Positions 26,079 through 35,698 of a DNA stretch of 64,000 nt are shown here, one piece after another; position 1 is the stretch's first letter, and each line of letters opens with the position of its first letter. The stretch spans positions 186,001 through 250,000 of the forward strand of contig JAQUPZ010000003.1 in NCBI GenBank assembly GCA_028716365.1, read 5' to 3'. The stretch is from Kiritimatiellia bacterium (GTDB lineage Bacteria; Verrucomicrobiota; Kiritimatiellia; UBA8416; YA12-FULL-48-11). The notes under the pieces are model-generated. The model saw only the letters and a list, made by a program, of their open reading frames with translations. It ran no database searches and was not told the DNA's origin. Made by a program: the position numbers and the translations under genes.

Positions 26079-27332
26079 ATGAAAAAGATTATTGCGTTGT
26101 TTGTTTTTGTTCCGTTTTGTCTGTCACTGGCTGCCAATGAGACGGCTGTGGAAAAGCGGGAAAATCAACCAGTCAAATTTTCTGTTTCTGCAGGAGCAGA
26201 GTATTCTGACAACCGGGATGCTTTGCCGGAACCTTATCAAGAAGATAATGTTGACCTTTATATAACTCCCATGCTGGCATTGGACCTGAAATGGGAAGAA
26301 GTAACCATGCTGGCATTGTCATATGCGCCAACGTACCGTTATAGAGATAATCCAAGCATTATTGAGGATGAGACCCAGCTGTATCATAATTTCGCATTAA
26401 ATTTTAATCACAAGCCTTCTCCTAATCTTGAATTACGTGTTTTAGAAAATCTGTTTGTTACTGATGATCCTTCTGTTCAAGAGAACGGCACTACTATCCG
26501 CCGTGATGGGAGTTTTACGTTGAGTCAGACAGAGGCTGGAATAAAATATTTGTTCAGTCGCCTGTCGAACATCGATTTCTTGGGCCGTTATATGATAAAA
26601 ACATATGATGATGAGCAACGGCAGTGGGAATCTGATGAGGACAGAACTGATGCCGGTGTGACTTTGTGGCATCAACCTGGAAGGCAGTTTGGAATTTTAG
26701 CTACAGCGAGTTATTCAAAATATGGTTACGAGGAATATCTTGGTGTTGATCGTGGATTTGATTCCATGTTTTTTGGCGTTGGACTTGAAGAAGTGTTCAG
26801 TCCGAATTTCAGGTGCGGTATTCGTGGTGGCGTGCAAAATGTTAGTTACAATGATGAGTCTATAGATTCTGAAAGTGCGCCTTATGCAATTCTTTCTGCG
26901 CAATTTATCCCTATTCCTACAACCCGTTTTACTGCATCAATTTCCAAGATGATCAGGGAAACATTTATTTTCCCATTCTCGTCTCAGGATATGATGGATT
27001 ATGTATTGAGAATGGATTGGGATTCTCCTGTTCCTGAACTGCGGTTTGCTGTATCGGGTACTTATCGCGTTGGGGATTATGAGTCGGATAAGATAGCTCC
27101 ATCTATTTTGAATGAATATATGACAGATCCCACTCTCCATGAATATGTTGAGGTTTATGGTCTTCAGTCTTCGGGCAAGGAGAACATCTTTGTGTTGAGA
27201 GCGGAAGTTGCTTACAAGATTGGTTACGGTACTACCATAAAACTTGCTCAGAGTTATGAGGATGTGGATTCAGATGTGCGATGGTCCTTCAAGCGAAATT
27301 CCACCAATCTTATGTTGACGAGGGAGTTCTAA
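26079..27332 (+). CDS. outer-membrane beta-barrel protein of an exopolysaccharide cluster
   Basis: 417 residues with an N-terminal signal peptide ending near SLAAN. Alternating hydrophobic and polar strands run to a C-terminal phenylalanine (LMLTREF), the usual outer-membrane barrel end signal. The size and alternation fit the BBP2/EPS-porin-like barrels that accompany Wza/Wzc genes. I start at 26079, the ATG with GGGGGAT in front, rather than six bases earlier. It precedes the BY-kinase by 84 bp and probably belongs to the same export system. Role as a polysaccharide pore is inferred from context. Confidence 0.8.
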   Translation: MKKIIALFVFVPFCLSLAANETAVEKRENQPVKFSVSAGAEYSDNRDALPEPYQEDNVDLYITPMLALDLKWEEVTMLALSYAPTYRYRDNPSIIEDETQLYHNFALNFNHKPSPNLELRVLENLFVTDDPSVQENGTTIRRDGSFTLSQTEAGIKYLFSRLSNIDFLGRYMIKTYDDEQRQWESDEDRTDAGVTLWHQPGRQFGILATASYSKYGYEEYLGVDRGFDSMFFGVGLEEVFSPNFRCGIRGGVQNVSYNDESIDSESAPYAILSAQFIPIPTTRFTASISKMIRETFIFPFSSQDMMDYVLRMDWDSPVPELRFAVSGTYRVGDYESDKIAPSILNEYMTDPTLHEYVEVYGLQSSGKENIFVLRAEVAYKIGYGTTIKLAQSYEDVDSDVRWSFKRNSTNLMLTREF

Positions 27333-27416
27333 AACGATTCCGTTTGATTGTGATTTCAAGTCTTTGCGTCATGTTTCTGCACGCCTGAATTCTAAAATCG
27401 AGAATCTGATAATCAA

Positions 27417-29549
27417 ATGACAGAGCCTCAGGAAACTTTGCATTTTCTGGACTACTGGCGTGTAATTCGCTCCAGGAAGGAAATCATTATAGCCGTCTTC
27501 CTGCTGGTTGTTCTTACAGGTATTCTGGTCACATATTCTCTTCCCAAAGTCTATATGGCTTCAACGGTTATAAAGGTCAAGGAGGACTCTCCTGATATTG
27601 AACCTTTTGGAATGGAAGGTTATAGACGTGGCGATCCGCTGTTTCTTCGTACACAGTTTGAAATTATACAATCCAGACCTGTCAGGGAAGAAGTTGTCAG
27701 CAGGTTGGGGCTCAACGAGAAGCTCAGTAAGGCTTATGGGTATAATGATTTGGCGCCTGAAAAAAGTCTTGAACAGACCCTGAAGATCCTTTCGAAAAGC
27801 ATGAAGGTTCAACAGTACAGGGATACGAACCTTATTCAGATCAGGATATATCTTGCAGAGCCGAAAGTATCGGCACCGGAACTAGCGGCAAGTGTTGCAG
27901 ATGAAGTGGCTAAAGTTTTTCGTGATCAGAACATGGACAGGAACCGGCAATCCACAGAACGTGCATTGGAAGTCCTTCATAAATCAATAGCGGAACAGAA
28001 TGAGCGGGTGATTGAGGCAGAAGCAAAAAAAGAAGAAATAAGGAAAAAATACAAAATATCACTTACGAGTTCCTTCTATGGATCAGGTTCATCGATTGAG
28101 AAAAGAACGTTGGAGCATCTTGAGCAGCTTAGAACCGAAGCACGTATGGAGGTGGCCCACAAGAAGGCAAGGCTCGATATTGTAAATAGTCTGCCTTCAG
28201 ATAAACTACTTGAATCTGAGCCATACATAGTCGGGGATCAGGGGTTGGGAGTACTGGTTACTGATAAACGTAAATCAGAGGTTGATTTACGTCGGTTAAA
28301 AGAATCATTTGGGCCAAAACACCCTGAAGTTATGAGCAAGGAAGAAGGGGTTAAGGCTCTGGATAAGAAAATCGAAGATGCGTTGAATGGATTGAGGACT
28401 GGTGTAAAAGCCGACTATGATGCATCAAAGGCAAAGCTTGATTCATTAGAGTCAGACCTGGAAGCGAAAAAGGCGAGTGAAATCAAGGCTGAAGGTACGA
28501 ATTACCGTGAATTTGAGAAGGCAGAAGAAGAAGTTGACCATGCCAGGAAAATTAGAAACGCCATGGAAGTTAAATATGAAGAGGAAAAGATAAGTTTACG
28601 TATACCAAGGACCATGGTTGAAATAGTAGAGCCGTCAAAAGCACCTGATAAAGATGATTGGGTCAGTCCTGATTTTTTATTGAATATTATATTAAGTATC
28701 CTTGTTGGGCTGATGGCGGGAATAGGGCTGGCCTATTTCATCGAATATCTTGATACTTCGGTGAAGACCATAGAAGATATCGAACGTTCTATGGGAGTGT
28801 CAGTATTGGGGGTCATTCCTCAGAAGGTAAAAGCGTTTGTTGATGAAGCAGCAGATATAGCTCATTCCGAAGCTTATCGTGTTCTTAGGACGAATATTCA
28901 ATTCTCGAAGAAATTAAATGACGCCAAAACCATTTGTTTTACCAGCGGCAGCGTAGGTGAAGGTAAATCCCTGACTCTTTTTAATCTTGCGTACGTGTAT
29001 GCGCAATTGGGTAGCAAAGTTTTGATTGTGGATTCTGATCTGCATAGGCCCAGGCAACATAAGATTCTTGACGTATCAAATAGTTCCGGATTAGCAAATA
29101 TACTGGTTGGTGAACTTGATCTGGGAAATGCTATTGTTGAGACAAAAGTTCCGAATTTACATTTTCTGCCCAGTGGCAGAATGGCATCAGGTGTACACGG
29201 TTTGCTGGATACCCGCAAGTTGAAAGATTTGATGAAGGAATTACGGGAATATTATGATATAATTTTCTTTGATGCGCCACCTATTATTGGTGTCAGCGAT
29301 GCATCGCTTTTGGTTCGCGAGGTAGATGCAACCATGCTTGTTATCCAGCACAGGAAATATCCCAAATCCGTTTCCAGTCGTGCCAGGGATATGATTGAGA
29401 ATGTAGGTGGAAACCTGATAGGAGTAGTCCTCAACAATATTAATATTTCCAGGGATTATTCTTATTATTATCATCATTATTATTCGTATCCGACGTATGG
29501 AGAATCCGGGAAGAATGTAAAGAACGCCAATCGTAAGCAGGTGTTATGA
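27417..29549 (+). CDS. Wzc-type polysaccharide co-polymerase and tyrosine autokinase
   Basis: 710 residues. A Wzz/chain-length domain has TM1 at about 23-42, a long periplasmic coiled coil and TM2 at about 420-445. A cytoplasmic BY-kinase domain follows with Walker A GSVGEGKS ending at residue 518, Walker A' VDSDLHRP and Walker B FFDAPP. The C-terminus is tyrosine-rich (SRDYSYYYHHYYSYP), the usual autophosphorylation cluster. Such proteins control polymer length and link synthesis in the inner membrane to export through Wza. It overlaps the export lipoprotein by four bases (ATGA), so the two are coupled. Confidence 0.95.
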   Translation: MTEPQETLHFLDYWRVIRSRKEIIIAVFLLVVLTGILVTYSLPKVYMASTVIKVKEDSPDIEPFGMEGYRRGDPLFLRTQFEIIQSRPVREEVVSRLGLNEKLSKAYGYNDLAPEKSLEQTLKILSKSMKVQQYRDTNLIQIRIYLAEPKVSAPELAASVADEVAKVFRDQNMDRNRQSTERALEVLHKSIAEQNERVIEAEAKKEEIRKKYKISLTSSFYGSGSSIEKRTLEHLEQLRTEARMEVAHKKARLDIVNSLPSDKLLESEPYIVGDQGLGVLVTDKRKSEVDLRRLKESFGPKHPEVMSKEEGVKALDKKIEDALNGLRTGVKADYDASKAKLDSLESDLEAKKASEIKAEGTNYREFEKAEEEVDHARKIRNAMEVKYEEEKISLRIPRTMVEIVEPSKAPDKDDWVSPDFLLNIILSILVGLMAGIGLAYFIEYLDTSVKTIEDIERSMGVSVLGVIPQKVKAFVDEAADIAHSEAYRVLRTNIQFSKKLNDAKTICFTSGSVGEGKSLTLFNLAYVYAQLGSKVLIVDSDLHRPRQHKILDVSNSSGLANILVGELDLGNAIVETKVPNLHFLPSGRMASGVHGLLDTRKLKDLMKELREYYDIIFFDAPPIIGVSDASLLVREVDATMLVIQHRKYPKSVSSRARDMIENVGGNLIGVVLNNINISRDYSYYYHHYYSYPTYGESGKNVKNANRKQVL

Positions 29550-30247
29550 GAATTACTTGTCAAATGAAGAATATTAATTTTGTCGTGATGTTTATCGTTG
29601 TTACGACGATAGTGTCTGGGTGCCTGTTGACTCCGATCAGCGATAAAAGGATTGCACGATACAGACCACAGGTAAGTGACAGGGCGTCTTTTATTGGTAT
29701 TCAACCGGCGAGTGTTGCAGTTAACAATGCTGTTACAGGTGTTCCCGCCACGAATGCCATGATCAGAATGTTGAACCGCGGTGATAGAGTGATAGTAGAG
29801 CTGAGAGGTATTCCTGTGCCTGAAGCCATCAGGGGTGAAGTGGATGATCTTGGTCTCAACCTGCCTTTGATCGGCCGAGTGAGGATTGATGGAAAAAATA
29901 CATTTGAAGCCGAAAAATTGATAGAGAAAACCTATATTGATGGGGGATATTATACCAAAATCAACGTTATGGTCGGCAAGCAGGATGATGAATACTTTGT
30001 TACGGGAGAGGTCAATAAACAGGATAAATATCTGATGACTGGGGACAGGACTCTGCTTCAGGCAATTACCTCTGCAGGTGGCTATACGGATTTTGCCAAG
30101 AAAAGCAAGGTAAAGGTTATGCGGGGGCAAGGGAAAGACAAGCAGATCTTGTTCTTTGACTGTGAAAGAATTGAAAAAGGTAAGGAAAAAGATCCTCTGA
30201 TAAAGCCCGGGGATATTATAGAAGTTCCACGAAGAATATTCCTCTAA
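29546..30247 (+). CDS. polysaccharide export lipoprotein (Wza-like, Poly_export/SLBB)
   Basis: 233 residues. The lipobox VSGC places the lipidated cysteine at residue 26, so the mature protein is anchored in the outer membrane. A Poly_export domain (GDRVIVELRGIPVPE and GEVDDLGLNLPLIGRVRI) is followed by one SLBB beta-grasp domain (FVTGEVNKQDKY onward). Full-length Wza has more SLBB repeats and an amphipathic C-terminal helix, so this is a short form. The barrel at 26079 may supply the outer-membrane passage. It is translationally coupled to the kinase. Confidence 0.92.
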   Translation: MRITCQMKNINFVVMFIVVTTIVSGCLLTPISDKRIARYRPQVSDRASFIGIQPASVAVNNAVTGVPATNAMIRMLNRGDRVIVELRGIPVPEAIRGEVDDLGLNLPLIGRVRIDGKNTFEAEKLIEKTYIDGGYYTKINVMVGKQDDEYFVTGEVNKQDKYLMTGDRTLLQAITSAGGYTDFAKKSKVKVMRGQGKDKQILFFDCERIEKGKEKDPLIKPGDIIEVPRRIFL

Positions 30248-30261
30248 AAGGAAACAAATAT

Positions 30262-30837
30262 ATGTTTTGTTTCAATCGTATAAGTGTATTTATTGTTTTT
30301 TTTCTGATCATAATAATTGCATCCGCATCAGGCGAAAATATATCAAGTAATATCATAGAAAAGGCTAAAGCGGTGACGACGGTAGTAGTGAATTATGCCG
30401 CAGAGACAGGGACAATACGAGACATGGCACTCATTGCCGTAAGGAATTCCATGGCTGCTGAAAATGACGCTGAAGAAGTTTTCTTGGTCGCAATCAAATC
30501 CGGTGATAAGGATAAACAAATTGTCGCAAGAAAAGTTTTGGATGAGATATCTGGAGCGGCAGAGGAGTCGAAAAATATATTGCAGAAAATTGCTGATTAC
30601 TCTAGGGAGGTTGGAGCAGCAGCTGAGTTTGCCAAACAGCGTGAAAAGGCAGTCATGTCGGCTACGGTTCGGCGTGATGCTGAGTCGGCATTAAAGAAAC
30701 TTGAGAAATTGGCTGATACAACTTTAAAGACTACCAATAAAGCACGGGTACTTGCAGATATTGTAAAAAAACAATGGCTTTTGCCGGTTTCACAACCAAA
30801 ATCGTCGGCTGTTTCTGTTGTAGAACCAGCAAAATGA
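30262..30837 (+). CDS. secreted helical protein of the export cluster, unknown function
   Basis: 191 residues with a strong hydrophobic signal segment (residues 7-23) behind AAGGAA. The rest is alanine- and lysine-rich, predicted helical, with heptad-like spacing between 55 and 165 and a short disordered tail. No conserved motif is recognised. It lies 14 bp after the export lipoprotein, so it is most likely a periplasmic accessory part of the polysaccharide system, but this rests on position only. Confidence 0.7.
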   Translation: MFCFNRISVFIVFFLIIIIASASGENISSNIIEKAKAVTTVVVNYAAETGTIRDMALIAVRNSMAAENDAEEVFLVAIKSGDKDKQIVARKVLDEISGAAEESKNILQKIADYSREVGAAAEFAKQREKAVMSATVRRDAESALKKLEKLADTTLKTTNKARVLADIVKKQWLLPVSQPKSSAVSVVEPAK

Positions 30838-30889
30838 TTTTTAATAGCCCATTGTTACATGTGTTTGTTTCCCCTGTTATTGTAAGATA

Positions 30890-31501
30890 ATGAAAAGAAA
30901 GCTCATCATTTGTTTCGGAATTTTACTTTTTGTATTGTCAGTCTATGGCATTACGTATGCAAGTCGTGTTACTTATGCGCAAAATCTGTATTTCCGTGCA
31001 AAATCTGCAGTTTCTTTAGAAGAATCAGAAAACATGTTAAAGTTTTATGAATCAGCGTTAAGATATTACGGTAACAACTACTATTTCTGTATTCTAGCGG
31101 CTGAGAATGCTTATTATTCAAGTTTTCAGATGGCTGCTGAAAATGCGCATAAGAATATTATCAGAGCCCAGCAGTGGTGTGATGCAGGTCTGAAACTGAA
31201 TCCATACCGTGTCCAATTACGAAGATTAAAAACTTGTCTTATTGCGCTAAATTCTCCTATGGATGCCGTTCTTTACTGGGAGAAATATGTTGACTGGCAG
31301 TATTGGGAACCAGCCCATCATGCATTACTAATCGAATTATATGCGCTGACAGGCCAGTATGAAAAGGCCGTGGGTTCACTTTCGTTGATAAAAGACACCC
31401 CGTATTATGTCGAAGCCGCCAAGAAACTGGATGATGCATGGAGGAAAGAGAAAACGCTTCCTCGGGAATTGTCCGAAAAACTGTCTAAAGATAATCATTG
31501 A
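30890..31501 (+). CDS. secreted TPR-like protein, unknown function
   Basis: 203 residues with an N-terminal signal or anchor (residues 5-24). The helical pairs that follow, rich in Tyr, Ala and Leu, resemble tetratricopeptide repeats (for example AQNLYFRAKSAVSLEES and ALTGQYEKAVGSL). Periplasmic TPR proteins often scaffold polysaccharide polymerases. It follows the helical protein by 52 bp in the same direction and faces the next gene tail to tail with a four-base gap. Function inferred only in general terms. Confidence 0.7.
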   Translation: MKRKLIICFGILLFVLSVYGITYASRVTYAQNLYFRAKSAVSLEESENMLKFYESALRYYGNNYYFCILAAENAYYSSFQMAAENAHKNIIRAQQWCDAGLKLNPYRVQLRRLKTCLIALNSPMDAVLYWEKYVDWQYWEPAHHALLIELYALTGQYEKAVGSLSLIKDTPYYVEAAKKLDDAWRKEKTLPRELSEKLSKDNH

Positions 31502-31505
31502 TGAA

Positions 31506-34496
31506 CTATCTGTTCTTTTGAGCGGGTGAGAAATTTCTAAACTTTCTGAAAATAATTACTATTGTAATAAATAATCCCAGAATTGAAAAAATCCGACCGA
31601 TATTATCAGATAGGGTATAACCATAATAAAGTTCAACATCATTCTTGTCAGGATAGACAAGCATAAAACAAGGGGTAACCATGAATATCTTTTTTGCCCC
31701 TTTCACTTTCCAGTTAGGGAAATAAGAACATTTGATTAAGTGAGGGAGTCCTATTCCATTGGTCCGGAACTTGATTATATTGTCGGATATTTCTTGCTCT
31801 GTGACGTCAATGTCATGGGCGGCTATTGAATCTGGAGTATGAATTATTATTTTACCTTCTCTTGCGTCACGACAATATCTCAGAAAATCTTTTTCGCTAA
31901 GAATGTTTTGAATATGACTGCAAATTGTCTCTCCATTGCGAAGAAGGACAAATGGTTGATCAATCAACTGAATGGTGTAAATCCATTCCAATCCTGCTTT
32001 TTTCCAGTTATCCTTATTACGGGAATCGAGACAGACTCCAGCAGGCATGTTGGTTAGTACACAGACATATCGCCCATCGTTAATTAATAACTCGTAAAGT
32101 TGCCACCCTGCAGATTCGGATATGAGTCGCCAGTCTTTGGAGATTGAAAGTTCCTTTTTTAATTTAGACCATTTGGCAACGAAATGTTTTACGTTGAATA
32201 ATTTCAGGTGTTTTGTGCCGTTATCGAGGTTAAATGAAGTCGGATTAACAATGTTAGGGAAACCGGCGCAACTCATGGATGTTTCGCCTTGAACGTAGTA
32301 GGAAAACATTGAGCCGGCAGCTGAATTCAGGATGCCGCCTTCAAGTATGGGTTTCTGTATCAGGTGAGGAATTAATTCAAAGGCTCTGGAAGACCCAAAT
32401 GAATTATTGTACTCGTGCAGGTCATTTGATAAACGGCCTGGAGTTCCTTTGATGGGTTCAATCAACTTTTTAAGTGCCGGCCATTTTACTTTTCTTTCGG
32501 TACCTTCATAATTCCATCGTGCCCAATGTCGTACGTTTCCTGGAGCGTCGATGCTGAAAGTGAGAATTGTTAGTAACGTGGCAACTGATGCTATACCTTT
32601 ATATCTAAATTTGCCGATAAGTATTCCGGTCCCCGAAGCGCATATCGCCAGTAATGCATAGAAAACAAACGGCCATAGACGTACATTTACAAATACTTGT
32701 GCTATATGCGAATAGCCCAAGAAGAAGAGCAATATGGAACACGAAAACATCCATCCGAACAAGATTAACGGTCCAAGACCTTGTCGGAAAACACTTACCA
32801 GATAAATAACAACCATAATAGCAATAGGAATGTACCATTGTTCGGGAATAGTCTGAAGCAGGGCGATCTCCCAATTTGTCCCGAATCCCACTGAAAATTG
32901 TGTTTTAGCAATAAGTGGAATGATCCACCATGCCATCAGAAGAAAGGCCAAAAGGGACTCACCACCGAGTAAAAACAATGCCTTGCGTGTTCCTGCTCTT
33001 GGCTTCAAAAACGGTACAATGACAATACAAAGTCCTGCCATGACGGATGTGAAAAAATGAGATGCAATAAGAAGTGTCAGCAGAATTGTGGTTCTAATAC
33101 GAAATTGTCCATCATCAGCATCACGCCATGAAGACGCAATGAACAGAAGCATCAGAGGGAAACTGATGCTGTTTGAGATCATTCCGGCAAATGTACTGTA
33201 AATATTCACACCCCACATTGTATGCGCTTTGGTGAAAAGGAATGGAACGCTTGCTATAGCCAGAAAGATCGGCACAGGTTTCGGAAGGCGCATCATGCGC
33301 CCCGATATGTAACTACAGATTGGTAGGCTTAAAATTCCTATAACACTTACGAGTTTAAAAGCAATATTGAATGGAATCAAGACGCTGAGCAATGCAATAA
33401 CAAGATACGGCAGGAAAAAATAATACTGAAACATTGGGAATCCGCACCACCATCCATTAGCCCAAGAAACGATCCGACCGTGATGAAATAATTGTTCCTT
33501 CAAGTGACTGGCAAGATAGTTATGAGCCGGGGTGTCACCCCCGGTTGTAGTGGTATTCATAAAGAGGTATTTAGGGGGAATATAGTAAAAAATGAATCCC
33601 ATGATGATAATCAGAATAATGACAGTACAAGTATAATCAATGATAGTTTCGGTGGTCGATGTCGGAGTATCAAATGTATTGTTTACATCGTTCCCGGGAA
33701 GTTTTTTCACGAATTGCATGAGAATAAATATTCCAAACAAGGCGGTGATCACTATGATCCAGACGGTCTTGTTCTGAAGGATTGATGGAAACGGTTCGAC
33801 AATCGCTACAATTGCGGAGGCTGTTGTGCTTCTGTGAACCGAACTATCCTGATAATCTACTATGGCTGTTATAGGATACGAACTGCCTTCAATTGCTGAA
33901 ATATTATTGATAGAGATGTCGATAATATTTGTTGTTCCTGGTTTTAATGAAATGTTTGATTGCATAGGGGAAAACGACAGTTCTTTCGGACAAACAAGTG
34001 TTATCACAGTGTTTAATGTTTTTTTACTGGTAGTCGAAATGTGGAATATCATTTTTCCGGAGTTTATTATTTTCGCAGGGGACAACTTGGCAACAACGGA
34101 CCCCGCCATGTTTTCCATGTCGCCTGTGATTAGGGGAGCAGTTATAAGTGCAGTCGCAGGATAACCGTTAATATCCTCGTAGTGTGCCTTGATCGCAATT
34201 CTGTAAATACCCGGCAACTGTGGGGCGGAACCTACATTTAATGTAAAATGGCATGTTTCGTTTGTTGTAATGATTTCTTTTGTTTCACTCATGACAATAT
34301 TGGTTCCAAGCGAAGCTTCGATTTGCAGAGAATGGGCTTGTTCGTCACCCTTGTTTGTTATGTTTACAATGACAAAAACAGTATCGTTGGAAAAAGATGA
34401 TGAGGCTGCCATCTCGAGAGTAATGCGAGAAGCAAGGCATAGACTGGGAACCATGATTGCCACGAGAAGCATAGAGAAGAATTCTGATTGTTTCAT
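31506..34496 (-). CDS. large polytopic membrane protein, PTPS-related/GT-C-like
   Basis: 996 residues. The N-terminal 240 residues have a signal segment and two extracytoplasmic Ig-like repeats (SFSNDTVFVIVNITNKGDEQ region). A lone transmembrane helix and linker follow, then about ten membrane helices from 285 to 640. The segment GGDTPAHNYLASHL with the acidic pair near the first loop, and FPMFQYYFFLPY, resemble the 6-pyruvoyl-tetrahydropterin-synthase-related membrane family, thought to be GT-C-type glycosyltransferases. The C-terminal 300 residues are a periplasmic domain. It sits beside the polysaccharide export genes on the opposite strand, so it may transfer lipid-linked sugars. Donor and acceptor unknown. 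Confidence 0.7.
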   Translation of the reverse strand: MKQSEFFSMLLVAIMVPSLCLASRITLEMAASSSFSNDTVFVIVNITNKGDEQAHSLQIEASLGTNIVMSETKEIITTNETCHFTLNVGSAPQLPGIYRIAIKAHYEDINGYPATALITAPLITGDMENMAGSVVAKLSPAKIINSGKMIFHISTTSKKTLNTVITLVCPKELSFSPMQSNISLKPGTTNIIDISINNISAIEGSSYPITAIVDYQDSSVHRSTTASAIVAIVEPFPSILQNKTVWIIVITALFGIFILMQFVKKLPGNDVNNTFDTPTSTTETIIDYTCTVIILIIIMGFIFYYIPPKYLFMNTTTTGGDTPAHNYLASHLKEQLFHHGRIVSWANGWWCGFPMFQYYFFLPYLVIALLSVLIPFNIAFKLVSVIGILSLPICSYISGRMMRLPKPVPIFLAIASVPFLFTKAHTMWGVNIYSTFAGMISNSISFPLMLLFIASSWRDADDGQFRIRTTILLTLLIASHFFTSVMAGLCIVIVPFLKPRAGTRKALFLLGGESLLAFLLMAWWIIPLIAKTQFSVGFGTNWEIALLQTIPEQWYIPIAIMVVIYLVSVFRQGLGPLILFGWMFSCSILLFFLGYSHIAQVFVNVRLWPFVFYALLAICASGTGILIGKFRYKGIASVATLLTILTFSIDAPGNVRHWARWNYEGTERKVKWPALKKLIEPIKGTPGRLSNDLHEYNNSFGSSRAFELIPHLIQKPILEGGILNSAAGSMFSYYVQGETSMSCAGFPNIVNPTSFNLDNGTKHLKLFNVKHFVAKWSKLKKELSISKDWRLISESAGWQLYELLINDGRYVCVLTNMPAGVCLDSRNKDNWKKAGLEWIYTIQLIDQPFVLLRNGETICSHIQNILSEKDFLRYCRDAREGKIIIHTPDSIAAHDIDVTEQEISDNIIKFRTNGIGLPHLIKCSYFPNWKVKGAKKIFMVTPCFMLVYPDKNDVELYYGYTLSDNIGRIFSILGLFITIVIIFRKFRNFSPAQKNR

Positions 34497-34627
34497 TGTT
34501 TTGGCATATAATAAGGCCTACTAACGGTGTGATGCAATTTCTAATCCCAATGATATTCGTGTTGTTCCGGACTGGTATGTTGAATATGATAAGGCGGATT
34601 TTTGGTTGTATAGGGTGGGGGTCAAAC

Positions 34628-35683
34628 ATGCATATTCATGAGTCGCATGGAATTATTGGTGTAATTGGCGATGCCGCAATGATTACCGGTTTTGTCTTTG
34701 TGATAATGCTGGTTGTTGAATATTTCAATGTATTGACCAGTGGTACCTTCCAGAGGACTCTTTCACGGAACAGATGGGGCCAATATGTAGCGGGAGTTGC
34801 GCTTGGGGCTATACCAGGTTGCCTTGGCGGATTTGCGGTGGCAAGTATGTATTCACACGGGATTATTTCCGTGGGAGCAGTTATAGCGGCAATGATTTCT
34901 ACGACAGGTGACGAGTCTTTCGTGATGTTAGCAACTTTCCCAAAAAAGGCGTTGTTGATAACTTTATTTCTGATGGTACTTGGCATAATTACAGGTTTTC
35001 TTTCAGATATTCTTTTTCGTAGATGGTTGACAGGAGAGCCGGTATGCGATCAGAAATTTGAAGTTCATTCAGAAGCCTGTGAATGCTTTGCGACTGGAAG
35101 AATATTCAGTCAATGGAAGAAATGTTCTGTTGCCCGCGGCGTTCTTTGGACAGTACTCAGTGTGTTTATCATCGCGGTTATTCTTGGGCAATGGGAGACG
35201 GATAAATGGGATTGGACCAGGATCACCCTTCTGGTTTTGGGTATTATTGCTCTTTTTATAGTGAGTACTGTTCCGGATCATTTTCTGGAAAAACATCTCT
35301 GGGCGCATGTTGCCAGAAAACATGTACCCAAGATATTTGCATGGACGCTGGGAGCATTGATGGTGATGTATTTCATTACAGGACCATTGGAAAAGGAATC
35401 TTTCCATAATGGGATCGCCGGATACAATGCGCGATGGGTGGCCCTGGTACTTGCATGTGTGGTTGGACTTATTCCCGAATCAGGACCGCACTTGATTTTT
35501 GTTTTTGCTTATGCACACGGTGCTATACCATTTGGTGTGCTACTGGCGAATTGCGTGGTGCAGGACGGGCATGGCATGTTGCCTATACTTGCGGATTCAA
35601 GGCGTGTGTTTATTGGAATCAAAACCTTGAAGTTTGTCCTTGGGTTTATAATAGGTGGCATCACGCTGCTCATTAAACTGTGA
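34628..35683 (+). CDS. putative 10-TM heavy-metal exporter (ArsP_2/manganese exporter family)
   Basis: 351 residues with about ten membrane helices in two related halves. Each half has a Gly-Pro hinge: GAIPGCLGGF in the first and GLIPESGPHL in the second. A His- and Cys-containing cytoplasmic loop (HSEACECFATG) lies between them. This matches the family annotated as putative arsenic or manganese exporters; metal choice is unknown. The frame is open from 34496, but GGGTGGGGG six bases before the ATG at 34628 and the family N-terminus (MHIHESHG) point to that start. It diverges from the membrane protein at 34496. Confidence 0.8.
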   Translation: MHIHESHGIIGVIGDAAMITGFVFVIMLVVEYFNVLTSGTFQRTLSRNRWGQYVAGVALGAIPGCLGGFAVASMYSHGIISVGAVIAAMISTTGDESFVMLATFPKKALLITLFLMVLGIITGFLSDILFRRWLTGEPVCDQKFEVHSEACECFATGRIFSQWKKCSVARGVLWTVLSVFIIAVILGQWETDKWDWTRITLLVLGIIALFIVSTVPDHFLEKHLWAHVARKHVPKIFAWTLGALMVMYFITGPLEKESFHNGIAGYNARWVALVLACVVGLIPESGPHLIFVFAYAHGAIPFGVLLANCVVQDGHGMLPILADSRRVFIGIKTLKFVLGFIIGGITLLIKL

Positions 35684-35698
35684 TCATGGTTCAGCCTC

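Noticed and set aside
34496..34627. 44-codon upstream extension of the metal exporter
   Set aside because: A strong ribosome-binding site and the family N-terminus fit the ATG at 34628.
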